Assembly: GCF_032854445.1 (NCBI RefSeq)
Contig: NC_088299.1
Span: 4,499,001-4,563,000, forward strand
Direction of reading: 5' to 3'
Source: Liolophura sinensis
Lineage: Eukaryota; Mollusca; Polyplacophora; Chitonida; Chitonidae
Length of the DNA: 64,000 nucleotides
Of this stretch, positions 1-12,954 are shown one piece after another; the first letter of the stretch is position 1; each line of letters starts with the position of its first letter. A program made the translations under genes and the position numbers. The notes below the pieces were generated by a model. That model had not been told where the DNA came from. It searched no databases and was given only the letters and a program-made list of their open reading frames with translations.

Positions 1-3000
1 CTATGTCTTCGTTAAAGGCGCTTTTGTCAATCAAAAGGGAATGTCCGCAATGACACTTTCACCGCCATCTTCTTATCACCATGGTGGCACGAGCTGTGGA
101 CGTATAGCGCGAGCTGATGAAATTCTTAAAGTCACGTGATTGTAGATTCAAATAGCCAGTGGGCATAGCTTTTATATTGTTAAATACCAAGACGACAATT
201 GGCTTCTGCGCATCAAATAATCTTTGCCATTTTTTTTTTTTTTTTTTTTTTGCTTTCTGTCTCCTGAAGAACTTCGAGTTGACATTTAACAAATGCCATT
301 TATAGAACATTCGCGTGGCGTACCGAAGAAGCCCTTAGTTATTAATATAGTTGATTCAGGTTGTAAAGAAGCATCCAAACCGAACGAACGGGTTAAACCG
401 CGGTAGTTGTTATCTGTTGTTCCACGGTTGGTTGACTCTGAATAGTCTCGTGGTCGACTGTCACAGTGGTTTACACACACGTATTGCGGCCTCGCGAATC
501 CGACCTCCCGATTCAGCTCTATACCCACACGTACCCTATTTATGTCAGCAAATCCACTATGAAAGTCACAGAGTGTGTCACAGAGTGTGAACGATCAGTT
601 TAAAATGAGATCAGAACTTACTTGATGACTAGTTTATTTGCTGTTTCACGACAAGGCTAAGTGACATTCTTATGAAAATGTAAAATGTCAAATAGATGCC
701 GTTCAGTTTTTGCCGTGATACATCACCTGATTGATAAAAATGCAGGTGGAAACTTTCCAAGATTTACTAGGGTGTACGTTTACAGAAATTTCATATTTAA
801 AAGAATTTGGGTTTTTACCTGCTCTTGCTGTCCAATGTGTATATTTACAATTGTATTTCCATTTCACACAAAAATACTTGTCTTGTATGAACACAAAATT
901 GTGTTCTTTCCAACAAAAATCTGGTGTCATATTTGAACAAACTTTATCCTGTGATGAATTAACACAAGATTTCGCTGGTGTTTTATTATTTTGTAACACA
1001 AACGTGTACATCACATCTATTTAACACATGTTTGTGTTGGCGTTATAAATTCCCATGTCGAGTGAAACAACGCAAGTTCTGCTAGGTTTTAACCCAAGTG
1101 TCTTCTGTGTTGATTTTGTACCTATATCCGGATTTTAAATCATATAGCAGCATCGCTAATCATTTGTTATAAAATTACAGGTGTTACATTCTTATACTGG
1201 TTTGTTTCAAGAAGAAATGCAATTCACAAGTTAACCTAACCCACTCAAGAGATTCTAACACTGATGTCATTCAAAGGTATAATGAAAAAACACCACAAAA
1301 GCATTCATTGGGGGATAATTACTGACAAAAATTTACGAGCAATTAACTCTACAAGTTTGTTTCATTTATTAAAGAGACAGGCCTTGAGAAATAATTTAAT
1401 AAGCCACGTGATAACCTGACTTAGCCAAACCGGAACTTTAACTTGTCATCTGTATATCGTTTGTCACATTTATGATTTCACGGTCCGTTTTTAAATGTTT
1501 GCTTTTAAAAGACGAGTATGCGCTAAAACTTGTTTTACATTCTTTCGCATTACAAATATGGCGTGTACATATCTTGTCTTGTATAGCATTTGAAAGATCC
1601 TTGGTGATATTTGAAGATTTCCGTCAACGTCACAAGTTATTACTGCAAAAACTAGTGCAACAAGGTTATAACATCAAACACATTCACTCTAAGTTTTTTT
1701 TTCAAGTTTTACAATGAGAATAATTCTCTTGTAAGTAAATATGGACAGTGTGTCCAGAATCTCTTGCACTCTGCTTTATGATTGTGTCTAATTTCGCTTA
1801 ATTCATCGTGACACAGTCAATTGGAATACACGTGATTTGAATACTGATTTCACTCAGTCGCCTAGAAGATACCTTGTGTCTTTTATACATCACTGGAAAC
1901 TGTGGACTGCTTCTCTTTGTATGATCCCGTCTTATTTTCGTACTTTCTTAGGTTGTGTTAATTACTCTTATGTTAAGTGAAGCGATCATATCTATTTGCA
2001 AAGCTCCTATATTAAATGTTTTCATCTTTTTGTCGTCTAAAAAATGAGATTGGAGAAATGTGAAGTGTCATTTATGCAGACAGACAATGTGTGCTTTCGC
2101 GTGATGATTTAAGTATCCTTACAGAAATCATAATAAATGTTGATAGATAAAATTATTTTCATTTTTTATCAAAATTTATTTTTACCCACACTTGCCATAA
2201 CTCAGCAGATAAGGAACCTCCGGTTGCTACATTGGTAGTGCCGTGAAATTATATGGTTAGCGATTCCCTAACTCTCTCCACGCCAGACCATACCAACCTA
2301 CCGGCGGTGTAGACCTATTGCTACGGTCCTCTGTCTAAGAAGAGTACAATTCCCTGAATACCCATTTCACTAAACGCAATGTCACATGTGGGACATACTA
2401 TTGAACATGTAGTCATTTTTGTGCCGACGTTTTGTTCTTTTTGTGGATTTTGAAATGGCAATTGTGCACACCGTTGCATGATTTCTCTGCGCCTTTCCAC
2501 ACAGGCTATAGAGGATACAATTCGTGTATTGTGAACGCTCTGCTGAACGTGAATTTCGTGAAAATGATACGATTAACACGAGAATAGGAATCACGTCACA
2601 GAGCATGCTTGTCTCGCTACTTAAGCTAATTTCGCCTTACATGAATTTTACATGAGCATAAGTCCTCCACTTAAATCTTCTCCTCTCCTCCTTCACAGGC
2701 CCAGGAAACTACACTTTTTGTACTTATTTGATCACGGGCATATTGTAATGATTGAGGATTCACCAATACTTTTCGCTTACATGACGCCGGTCAGTTTTAT
2801 GAGTGAAGGATATCACGGAGCGAACCACCGCCTTGTGGCAAACCTTGTTATACTTAAAGAGGTGGAATTAAATGTGTTACGACATTAATCGATGACCTGA
2901 CAGGCGGGTTAGCCAAATATACCTTTTTGCACGGATTAGACATGTTTATATGTAGAATAGCTGGCTAAAATGTGCGTAGCCAAACAATCTAGATTAGACG

Positions 3001-4935
3001 GTCTTAACAGTTTCGCGTTAATATCATTACGAAGGTGCCATAATCATTGCTAAAAAAAACAAAGTATACGATAGCGAGTAAAACCAGAGCACTGACGATA
3101 GTGTACATGATAGTTTGTGAAATCCGACATCTTGCGAATTTGTGTCATACAATTATTCTAATATTTCATGGGACACTGATCTAAAATTACCCCCAAAACT
3201 CGGAGTTATCGCATATAATATAGTATCAGGTCAAAGCCCCCGAATAATTCATCAGACAGAAAATCTTAATGGAAATTAACTTCAGTAAGAAGTAACAGTA
3301 GCCAGTCTGATGGGGAAAGATTGTCATTTGTCGTTAGCAGAATTCCGATTTTTTGCAGCAAGCATATTGTGAGCCGGTTCACGTTATGAAAACACGCAAC
3401 GAGAACTGCAGCTTTAGATGTTCAAATTTTCATTCAACAGATTTATCATTTTACTTTTAATTTTTTTTCAGTTTTATGATTTGAACATTAATTATTTATT
3501 TATTATTTTTTTTTTTTGCAGTTCATCCACTATTGGATGAACCACTATTGTGGATAAACCTCGTAAAAGCAAACTATCGCCATAAAAGTCACATTCGATG
3601 TCCTTCAAAAACAATAGGAAAAACAAACATTACGAACACAACCAAATCTGTACTGTTCCATACTCCTAATAAAGATGAAAACAGTAATCCATCATAGATC
3701 CACAATAAACGGCGGCCTGTTCGACTGACAGCCCCGATAAGGTGATAAAATGTACGAGTCAAGCGTCGAATTTGACAGGGATGGCAGATTGCTGACATCC
3801 AGTGACAGATGAGACTATATAGCTCGAGAAAAATATATGTGAAATTGCCTTCAAAGAATCGGCCTCACTGTCCAGAGCGAAAGTTTTTAACGATCCAGAT
3901 TAGTCAGACACTTTTAGGGCAGATTCCCTCAGTTCTTAAGTTCTCTTTCAATAAACTTTAAGACATCGTGACAAGTGTGGACTGGACCTGACATTCATAA
4001 ATGTCCAAATTAGGTTACATCGGGCTGGTTTAAACCACATGCGCAAGCAGGGTACGTATGTAGGTCTATCAATTAACCTTCAATCTACAACCTCCATGAA
4101 CCTCATCCCCACAAAACCTAGAAACAAGTCTTTGATCCTCTTACATCAAGTTCATCTATATTTTATATATATTTTCTAGACTTTGTAAATAACCTTTTGT
4201 GTGAATGTGTACGCGCATGAGGGACTCAAGGAAGATTGGTTTTGTAACTAATTGATCTACCTCAGAAAATAAAGTATTATTATTATTATTAGGTGTACTC
4301 TGTGCAGTGAATATATGACTACAGTGACCATGCCGTCCGTGCCACACATGTTTTTCGCATATAATCATGTCAAAGTTAGGTAACACTCGGCCAAATAAAG
4401 AATTGCATTGCATGGAATAAATCATGCAGAACAATTCTCTGCCGTTGAACGTACGCGTAGGAATTCGCTCCTTCCGATGAGCGAACATTTAACATATTTT
4501 ATATATGCTTATTAGGCTTATTAAAAGGACGTGGAAAAGAATAAATTAGGATGAATAAAACAAATAATAAAGGAAGTATCCAAAACACAGTTCAGGCCAC
4601 CAACAAGGTAAAACAAAATCTACAGTCAAGTTTCACAGAAAACTCACAAAGTTTCATTAACGATATTACGATCACAGTTTCTTAAAATTATGTATATAAT
4701 AACATATAAGCAGTTTTCAGCAGTCCAAAAGACATACCTATGTATAATAACCGATGAGTAGAACACAATATGTTAATATGTTATAAAATACGACGCCTGT
4801 ATTTTGACCAGAAAGTCGAGTTATTCCCGCGAATTTCCTCAAAATATCAACATTGAACACGGTCGTTTAAAGGGAAATATTATTGAGTTCAGCTCAGAAT
4901 TTCAATTATACACAACAAACAAAATGCTAAAATAT
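1..4935. other. geneless stretch, no recognisable coding exon
   Basis: I see no exon here that resembles a known protein family. The open frames are short (about 110 codons or less), overlap on both strands, and have low-complexity or stop-rich surroundings. Recognisable items are a T tract near 230 and a short ATT microsatellite at about 4277-4291. A 40-base fragment near 3077-3120 resembles the left end of dispersed family X. Confidence 0.5.
230..251. repeat. poly(T) tract
   Basis: There are 22 consecutive T residues. This could be the A tail of an old minus-strand retrocopy, but no recognisable element body lies next to it. Confidence 0.9.
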
Positions 4936-5325
4936 AGAGAGAAAAATCGGAGCATTGACGACAGTGTGACAGCGGGCAAATGGTCACACGTAACCTGTGA
5001 AATCTGGTCAGTTTAGTTTACCTCAGTTGGAGTTTTATTCAAACCGATCATGCAAATGCATAAATAGTAGCAAATTACACGCCTCCTAGCACCAGAGCCC
5101 AAGCAGAATTAGGTTAAAAAACGCAGTGGTTTTAATTGCAGTTTTTTAGACGTCACTGGTCTAGAATTACTCAAAATGCCGTGTTGTCTCCATACTTAAC
5201 ATACAATAACAGTTAAACAATGCACATGGACCTGGCCTCGTGGATGCTTATTACAGTATCAAAATAGTCCCTGTCCCGAAACATGGTAAGGTGGTCGCGG
5301 AAAATAACGACTTTTGACACGTCCT
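4936..5325 (+). repeat. dispersed repeat family X, copy 1
   Basis: This is one of several related blocks of about 300-400 bp. In order they carry a left end (GAGCATTGACGACAGTGTGA), GTCACACGTAACCTGTGAAA, TTTACCTCAGTTGG, a TAAATAGTAGCAAATTACACG segment ending in CCTAGCACC, and GAATTACTCAAAATGC near the right side. The same order is seen at 9148-9436 (+), 10936-11335 (-), 21195-21430 (-) and 28460-29124 (+, interrupted). No open frame is shared between copies, so it is probably a non-autonomous element. Exact ends and class are unknown. Confidence 0.75.
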
Positions 5326-5792
5326 ACATCTAACACAATAAAAATTCTTCAAAGATTCATAGTTATATCATCACATCATATCACGACAATGAAACAATGC
5401 CGTCAACGAGAGAAACCTTAGCTCACCTCTTAAAATGATGTCAAGAGGAATTTCTTTTGTAAAGTCTAATTTTTACACGAGAAATGTAGACCAGTAATCT
5501 GAAAATATAATGTATAGTTAGATCATTTTAGACTTTAACAGACTAAGCTGTTCTAAATTGACAATGCCTTTAAACAAGGACCAAGAAACAAATAAATGAA
5601 TAAGAAAATCGGTACAAAATAACACTGGAACATGATTTTTAACAAATGATTCAAGATTATCGCCACATTAGAAATATTTAAGTCTCGCGTGGCTGATTTA
5701 GATACATATGTGAAGAATACGCACCACTACAGCAAGTATATACATGCATCGATGAAACACCCCACAAGGAGTTTAAAGCATACTTTTCAATT

Positions 5793-5891
5793 ATGTGATA
5801 TTGCATTACCGAGATATCGTAGTTTATGTGATGTTGCATTACCGAGATATCGCAGTTTATGTGATGTTGCATTACCGAGATATCGCAGTTC
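5793..5891. repeat. three tandem copies of a 33-bp unit
   Basis: Three adjacent copies of 33 bases start with ATGTGATGTTGCATTACCGA, and copies 2 and 3 are nearly identical. The unit is 11 codons long, so it stays open on both strands; on the + strand it reads as CDVALPRYRSL repeated. The unit contains the palindromic core GATATC. There is no evidence that it is translated. Confidence 0.9.
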
Positions 5892-6364
5892 AAAAAAATG
5901 CTGTTATATCCTCAGTTTTAATCAATCTATTTTGCCTTTTAGCCATATGAACGTTGGGTACGAGTGAGGCGAAATCGTGCTTCCGGTTTTCTCTTACATG
6001 ATGCCTCACATAGCCTCTTCAGGATTCCATATTAGAAGTTGATTTATAGAGTTACCAATAACTGTGGTCGTTTAGGTCTGTTCACATCTCATCTGAAGTA
6101 ATTAAAGTTAAATCATTTGGTGTCTTTTCTTTTGAGTGTTGTGACACTTTTAAAGTACACTGGTTTTCTCATCCGTATATGTACCATTCATATATTATGA
6201 CTTGGATGGTGGAATTGCCCTTGCATGTGAATCGGTGACAGTATTTACTTTAACACTCCAACAGCTGGGTTGTCAACGTACGAGTCACTATAGTCTCTTG
6301 ACTTCTATATTGATGTATTGTGGTGTGAATGATGTGCAAAAGCCCGCGCTGACATCCGCACATG

Positions 6365-6517
6365 CAGACAAACGCTGAAACACACATGATTCAGGGTGTC
6401 GTGGGCGCGTGATCCGGTGCTCTACAGCTGCGGTGAAAACTGTGATGAAGAAATGTCACGGTGAAATATTCTTGAGTACGGCGTAAAACACCAATCAAAT
6501 AAATAAATAAATAAATA
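6365..6517 (+). mobile_element. SINE-like element with the common S1 tail but a different body
   Basis: The 3' part has the S1 tail (GTGAAATATTCTTGAGTACG, then CGTAAAACACCAATC and AAAT repeats). The body upstream (GTGATCCGGTGCTCTACAGC) does not match the other S1 copies. It may be a second SINE family that shares its 3' end with S1, as expected if both use the same LINE partner. The 5' boundary is approximate. Confidence 0.6.
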
Positions 6518-7099
6518 CCAAAGTATGAAGATGTAAAATTTTATTGATTTAGTGGTGATATTTTCAAACGCCGAATTAAATGTTTCCTGTACATGTTATT
6601 TTCGATTTGTTATTACTTTGAATTTCAAAACTAAAGTTAACATTCCATTTCAAATTTTCTATTCATGTGAAATATTTATTAACTTGTTCAGGTCTGAGTA
6701 GTAAATATACTCGAACATTGGATATTGACACATTAATAATTAATCAATGAAAAAAAATGAAGTAAGCATAGAACACCCTGCCTGGTTTGTATCCAGCTAT
6801 TCGAATCACCGTTAACTTTTGTCGGACACATGATCATATTGGCCAAGGAACAATCGCCAACAACGAGAACGACGAGTTTAAATTGAATAAGAAAATGGTC
6901 TCCAATGACAGGTCATGCTTGTAGTTACACAAAACTCACTAGCAGCCTTTTCATTCTGAATGTCTACTACATTTAATTCCACTAATGCTTAAGTTTTTTG
7001 TATTATTGATCAGTTATTGTCTTTCAAAAGCCCCCCCCCCCGCCCCCCTCGGCCGTTTGAACTTTTCGTAAAGGCCTTGCTGACAATAAACTCTCCTAA

Positions 7100-7162
7100 G
7101 TGAGACTCTCCTAAGTCATTACGCCGCGCTGGCACGCTAATCACCTCGGCCAGACAGGCTTC
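7100..7162 (-). mobile_element. SINE S1 5' head fragment (tRNA-related)
   Basis: Read on the minus strand, this has the S1 head order: a box A-like GGCCGAGGTGATTAGCGTGC, then CAGCGCGGCGTAATGAC. The rest of the element is missing or has decayed. Confidence 0.6.
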
Positions 7163-7394
7163 TGAACTTCCTAGAACTATCCGTCAACCAATTGACTTTC
7201 CAACAGTAGTAAGTCCAATTCCTAAAATAGTTAGCGCACTAACACTAACACTTTTATTTAGCTCGCTGAATAAAAACCGCCGGATATTATCAGCCACCAA
7301 TACGGTGTCCAAGTCAGTGAACGTGACGCGCAGGAAAGTTCTTGAGTAATCGCAAAATGTCGGTAGTTTTTCCCGTACATTACGATAAATGAAC

Positions 7395-7465
7395 ATAAAT
7401 GTACATAAATGAAAAGTTCTTAAGTACGGCGTTATACTGAAATGAATGAATGAATCAATCAATAA
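7395..7465 (+). mobile_element. diverged SINE tail
   Basis: AAGTTCTTAAGTACGGCGTT followed by AATGAATGAATC matches the S1 3' end with several changes. No body is recognisable upstream. Confidence 0.45.
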
Positions 7466-8129
7466 GTTCTTTTATCAACATCACCTAAGTTAATCATCGT
7501 CTATCTCTAAATTTTGAATACATATTTCATAAAAAGAGTGATATTTTCCTTTGTAATAATGGAGCTAACAGCAAAGTTACTGTATAATCCAACTGACCTT
7601 GGATGTTTTCACAGTATATGCGTTACCGATGAACTTACTAACCTATGAAGACGGCCTTCCTGTGCATCTCCCCCATCCTTCATCCCCAAGCATTAGCCGT
7701 CAGCACCTTGTGACACGGTGTTATCGTACTGACGGGTGAGCGGACTACAGCACAAGAACCGTTGATGTGGAAGCACATGGCACACTCTCCTACCCCACCC
7801 CCTGGCTACATAATGTTTGAAACGATACCAATATGCCCCACTGAACAAACTTCTCAAAATTTTACTTAGTTCTTGAACTGGAAATGTTTTACCGTTGACA
7901 ATGTCGCGTCTCTGTATTGTTGTTATGCTATTGTTTGAGATCATTCTAGACCAGTCTAATACATTGTAGTTAACATCAGTGCATTTTTGACATAATTGCT
8001 TTGGTGCTTGGGGACGTCTAAGTTGTTATTATTTAAGCATTTACATGAATAGTTAGAATAAAACCCCAAATTAACAAAATGCCTACCTTCACAAATTAGG
8101 TGTAACAATTTGCCAAGTGTGACAATTTG

Positions 8130-8249
8130 TATTTATTTATTTATTTCATTAGTGTTTAAGCCGTACTTAAGAATATTTCATTTATACGACGGCGGCCAGC
8201 ATTATGATGGGATGAAACCGGACAGATCCCGGGCGGAAAACATGACCAT
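8130..8249 (-). mobile_element. 5'-truncated SINE S1
   Basis: On the + strand this reads as the reverse complement of the S1 3' half: TTTA repeats, then AAGAATATTTCATTTATACG, ACGGCGGCCAGCATTATGA, and the GGG-rich central region. It stops near ACATGACCAT, so the tRNA-like head is absent. Confidence 0.8.
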
Positions 8250-9147
8250 TTGTAGTCTTTAGCATTAATTGTATTTTGCGAAATAATCCGTAAACTATAG
8301 TATTAGGGTAGGGGAAAAACACATATTCGAATCGAAGTGTAAATGAAATACCACCAACAAGATTGGGTTTCTGTCCCAACTTGATCCTGCACAGATAAGA
8401 TTAAATATCATTGAATTATATTAAATGGCGGAAGACATTGTTCGATGGCAGTTTAAACTGTATTACCGTGTACCGGCAGGCTGTTAAAATGTGCGTACAA
8501 AATACGACAGCTTTCTCCACCAGAAAACTTAACAACTTAATGCCCTGTCATGTTAACTTCTTTAGCTAATTGCATCGTATCCTGGGGTGATTTTTCAGGT
8601 GAAAAGTTCGAACAGAAAACCACTTATCTTGAGATAAACTTTAAGATTGTAACTTTTAAGTCGTCCTCTTAAGAGACAGATTAACTGATACCGCGGTCTT
8701 CGCATGCTTACCCAAATATGGCATAGTTCAATTATACTTTTGAATTTGCCCACGTGTCACTGATAACACAGAGTTTCGTTTGTTATGCTGTAGAAATAAA
8801 ACGGTTTTGAATTACCAAAGGCGAATTCTAAACATGTAAAATGTTTTCAGGTGCAATTTTATATATAAATCTACAACTAGACTATTGAATTGCATTATTT
8901 TATTTTTGAGTTTGCTTATGATTTATTATTTGTTAAAAATATGTCTTACACAAAAAACATACACATAACTTCATGATCTGAATTAAATCTGATCATCGAC
9001 ATAAAGTTCGCCTAAATGTGCAAATACTAGAGTATATCCATCATAATTATTCCACATTATACTAACTGATTCTAAAGTATGTACAAAGTGATAATCGCAG
9101 AAGGGAAAGGTAGCCTTATCTTGGGGCCTCTTGGTGGGAACCATGGA

Positions 9148-9436
9148 ACATGTGACATCCGGTTTCTCGGCAATTTACCTCAGTTAAGGTTTTTTCCCAT
9201 TGTTCATGTAAATGCTTAAATAGTAACAAATTATACGCCCCTATCACCTCGGCTTAAGCGAAATTCGGTAGAGAAAGAGGTGCAATTAATTGTGTTAATT
9301 TGTATTGGTGTTAATTGTAATTTATTAGACCACACTGGTGCAGAATAACTAAAAATTCTGTGTGGTCATAACATTTAATAATTAATCGGATGATAACAAT
9401 GAAAAGGGACCAAGCCGCGGGAATGTTTTGACCACA
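9148..9436 (+). repeat. dispersed repeat family X, copy 2
   Basis: It has TTTACCTCAGTTAAGG, ATGTAAATGCTTAAATAGTA, ATTATACGCCCCTATCACC, AATTTATTAGACCACACTGG and AGAATAACTAAAAATTCTG, in the same order as copy 1. It ends at GGGACCAAGCCGCGGGAATG, just before the TGTA microsatellite. Confidence 0.75.
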
Positions 9437-9452
9437 GACAAAATGCTGATTT

Positions 9453-9455
9453 ATG

Positions 9456-9489
<34 letters not shown>

Positions 9490-9590
9490 TGTATGTATGT
9501 ATGTATGTATGTATGTATGTATGTATGTATGTATGTATGTATGTATGTATGTATGTATGTATGTATGTATGTATGTATGTACGTATGAAT
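9453..9590. repeat. (ATGT)n microsatellite
   Basis: This is a virtually pure tetranucleotide array of about 30 units. The minus-strand open frame through it (a His-Thr-Tyr-Ile repeat) is a product of the repeat and should not be called a gene. Confidence 0.97.
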
Positions 9591-9667
9591 GCTCGTAGTG
9601 TAACGTCGTAATTAAAAATTTTCGGTCATGCGACGACAAGCAGTCATTAGGTGTGTGTATATATACT

Positions 9668-9915
9668 GTGTCTTCTTGTGCCAGGGCGGGTCCATGCCGC
9701 CAGTGCTGCTGCCACTGACGTATCATTCCGAAGACACCAGACGTGACACCCCACCCAGTCACATTATACCGACACCAGGCCAACCAGTTCTGTTTCCTTG
9801 CTCAAACTTCTCAGTGCTCAGCACCAAGCGAAGCAGCAACAAGTACCATTTTTTGGCTTTTGGTAATACCATGATCCCGGATCTCCCGACTTCGGGGCGG
9901 ACTGATGTATGTGAG
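9668..9915 (-). mobile_element. SINE-like repeat family S3 with a degenerate tRNA-like end
   Basis: On the minus strand it includes GTATAATGTGACTGGGTGGG, then GTGTCACGTCTGGTGTCTTC and GAATGATACGTCAGTGGCAG. The opposite end carries GATCCCGGATCTCCCGACTT, which resembles a decayed B box inside a tRNA-like module. I recall a widespread molluscan repeat with this order, but that is from memory and unverified. The open frames on both strands (115 and 110 codons) are explained by the repeat and the adjacent microsatellite. Confidence 0.55.
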
Positions 9916-9941
9916 AATACAATACCAGAAGACCACAACAT

Positions 9942-10025
9942 AAAGAGTAAAATCAGACCAGCGACTACAGTGTGATTGTTGGAAAAGGGTCACACGTAAC
10001 CAGTGAAATATTACGCTCTGTCTAT
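9942..10025 (+). repeat. left-end fragment of dispersed family X
   Basis: GAGTAAAATCAGACCAGCGA, CTACAGTGTGATTGTTGG and GGTCACACGTAACCAGTGAA match the left end of family X. The rest of the element is absent. Confidence 0.6.
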
Positions 10026-10029
10026 ACAT

Positions 10030-10935
10030 ATCTTTCGTTCCGTCGGTCGTATTTTGACACCGTTCATTTTTTTTTCAGCATAGGCGATTCACGTAATGAG
10101 GAAACTGAGTACAACATGACACGGACTTCTGCTGGATGTAGTAGCTATTTCGAGCATACTCTTGTTATGATTACATTTACGCATTAAGTTATGCAATTGT
10201 ACCACGTTAATTTAACAGAGATGCATGTATTGCTCAAGGCTCGGGCTGAAACCACGGGTGCTAATGTTGTGCTTGAACAATTCACAGTTGTGCCACAAGG
10301 AGAAGCCATATTACCCTGCAGCGGGGGGACATGTTACGAGATTGTTGCTCTTATGTTGTCATTTCACGTGTAAAAATATAGCTCTAATCTGGATTTTCGA
10401 GTTTATCCTCGAAATGGAAGTTGCTAAAAAGTGTATATATGCTCCAAACAGATTAACTGGCTTGTAACTAAAGATAATTTTAATAGGACCTTTTATTTAT
10501 TTATTTTTTCTCTACTTTGTCATATTATAAAACGATAACTGGAGGAAAATTACTAACCTAATAATAGATACAGCTGTTATATTTTACCATATGGAGCCAG
10601 TAGTCGCATATATTTGGTCATTTCCCGCATTAGGACAATCGTAAGTGGATACCGAATGGTGCTACATTTGCGTGGCATCTACATATATCGTCTTGTAGCA
10701 TTTATTAGCTCCTCTCGATGTTGGAGAACAATCTCAATGAACGTTTCTGTCGCAATAAATAGTACATTTGCACAGCGACTTGGACAAAGACATTGGAATT
10801 ATCTTTGATTCTTACAGTGTTTTAAGATCAAGAAATATTTGCAAAACCTCACAAAAGAGCACGTGTGTAGCAAAGAGCAGTTTCACTGCCATAGTAAAAA
10901 TGTTGCATATAGCAGAGGCATTTGTGTACTCGTTG
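10030..10935. other. no recognised feature
   Basis: Short open frames on the + strand overlap one another and resemble no family. Nothing else stands out. Confidence 0.4.
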
Positions 10936-11335
10936 GACGTGGGAAAATAGGGCGGCCATTTATAAATGGGAGTGACGTGCAAAAATCAGGCTTCCGCTGG
11001 TATACTAAGGATCCCTGAGGCCTGGCCTCTTTGCAATGTGTTCGTAATTTTTTTTATTAAATGTGATGACAACACAGCATTTTGAGTAATTCTACACCAG
11101 TGACCTAGTAAATTGCAAGTAACACCACTCCATCTCTTTACCAAATTCTGCTTAAGCCATGGCGCTAGGGGGCGTGTAACTTGCTACTATTTAAGTAGTA
11201 AGTCAGGATAAAAACCCTGGTTGACGTAAATTGACAGGAGGCCGTATTTAACCAGTTGTGTGTATGCCCATTTGCCAACTGTCACTCTATCGTCGCTGCT
11301 CTGGTTTTACTCTCTGTGCCTTAAGTTTTTTATTT
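10936..11335 (-). repeat. dispersed repeat family X, copy 3 (longest)
   Basis: On the minus strand it begins with GAGTAAAACCAGAGCAGCGA and runs through TTTACGTCAACCAGGG, a TAGTAGCAAGTTACACG segment, CTAGCGCCATGGCTTAAGC, GAATTACTCAAAATGCTGTG and AGGCCAGGCCTCAGGGATCC. It then continues about 80 bp further into GGCGGCCATTTATAAATGG. It is the best copy for defining the right end. Confidence 0.75.
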
Positions 11336-12234
11336 TCGGTGCAAGCCTATACAGGTGAGTGACAAGGCATAAATCTGGATTAGTCTGTTAACTCTTCATT
11401 TAATTCGATACCATAAATTAGCTAGTATGTATAATGCCACTGTGACCCGAGACTATTTATAGTTTAAGGCATCGAAAAAGGGCAAAGCGAGGCTATAGTA
11501 TGCAACACATGGTGAACAAAGCCATCCACACTTGTGTGTGTGAATTCATTTCTTGTGTAATGTGAGATAAACTGTGTCACCCATGCATGTTTGACACGTC
11601 TGCATATATCTTTGATTATAAGTCTAGCGTTATAGAATGTCAGTGTTGCCATATAATTGATAGATGGGTCATCTCGTCTTTCCGCCTGTTCATTGCAATG
11701 ACCATTCATGCTTTTTGCATGATACTGTGTCCAGAATTCGCACTCGCCCAGAAGAAAAGTCCATTTTGAACGTATGATACATTTATTCACTGACTTAGGG
11801 GATATCCTGTATAACAGTTTTGATATATTAGGATACTATTTGGATATTAAGGCTAATATTGTAAGAGACTAATCGAAACACAATTCATGTTGTTGTTTTC
11901 GGCAACTAAAATTCCAAACGACTAGACTTAGAAACAGTTCTTCCATCGCCTGCATCTGGCAAAAATACTGTCAATTGCATACGATTTAGCTCCCTTAGAA
12001 AACCAAACATACCTATTTAGTAAAAAACCAAATAGTTGGCCTATATTTACTTATTCTGTAGTTTTCAAGCAGAAATTAAATACGCTGAAGTGGTTGATGT
12101 CTATATTTAAGGCCGTGTGAACCACACTGTTGGACGTCAATAATAGCCTTTTTCCAGTACGTTTATTGTATTTTATTTATATTGAGGCCTTGTTGACAAT
12201 AAACAGTCAACGATGCTCGTGTGCCCGCTTGCTC

Positions 12235-12310
12235 AGTCTATAATATTTGTCAGTGTGCATATCTGTACGTCGCATGTGGGTAAAGTCCGTCAGTGATTTG
12301 CCAAATGTTT
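12235..12310 (+). mobile_element. SINE S2 fragment
   Basis: GTGTGCATATCTGTACGTCG, CATGTGGGTAAAGTCCGTCA and GATTTGCCAAATG align with the copy at 12955-13130. The 3' part is lost. Confidence 0.45.
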
Positions 12311-12954
12311 ATTTCAGACCATAAGTTATAGTATACATGTTCGAAAACAGTTGCCTAACACTTATAACAGATTACACTATACAACAGGACTCTTACATTT
12401 ATCTATAAAAGAGTTCGAACTCGAAACTCTCTCCTATTGAGATAAGCCAGTAATGAACGGCCTGACCGAGATACTTGTATTATATCGCCCGTCACGAGAG
12501 GCGAGCATATACAACGACGAAAGAAAAAATCAGCAGTACACAGTAACTTTTTTGGGTTTAAATGGTGCTTGCCTGTAGTCTGCATGACTGATTTGAACGC
12601 AGTGTCTGCTATTCATTGAAGCCCATCCAGTCTCTTTACGCCTAAGTATGACAGGCTCAGTACTAACTTTTGTCAAACAGATTGAATTTATGGCACAATA
12701 TTATTTACGGTTTATTGGCCCCGCAAGAATAAAGAATAAACGAAATAAATCTTCACAGCCATTTACTGTCCTATCCTGAACGCTTTTGCGCGAGTTGATT
12801 TTGGCGTATTTGAAAAGCCATTGTGCTGCTTTGCACCGTTTAGTATATAATGGCCATGTCTCCCCACTCACTGGCTGTTGTTGTGTAAGAAGACAATGTA
12901 ATGGGTCCCCAGCCCTCACTGTTCGTGACAATAAGGAGTCGACCACGTTCGTGA

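Larger units (their letters stand above)
5340..9147. other. geneless stretch with SINE fragments
   Basis: No coding exon is recognised. It holds a three-unit 33-bp repeat, several SINE fragments listed separately, and a C-rich tract at 7031-7048. A sequence AGGCCTTG(C/T)TGACAATAAAC occurs at about 7072 and recurs at about 12185, so it is part of another low-copy repeat. Confidence 0.5.

Noticed and set aside
9451-9783. 110-codon minus frame with a His-Thr-Tyr-Ile repeat
   Set aside because: It is produced by the (ATGT)n microsatellite joined to the S3 SINE.
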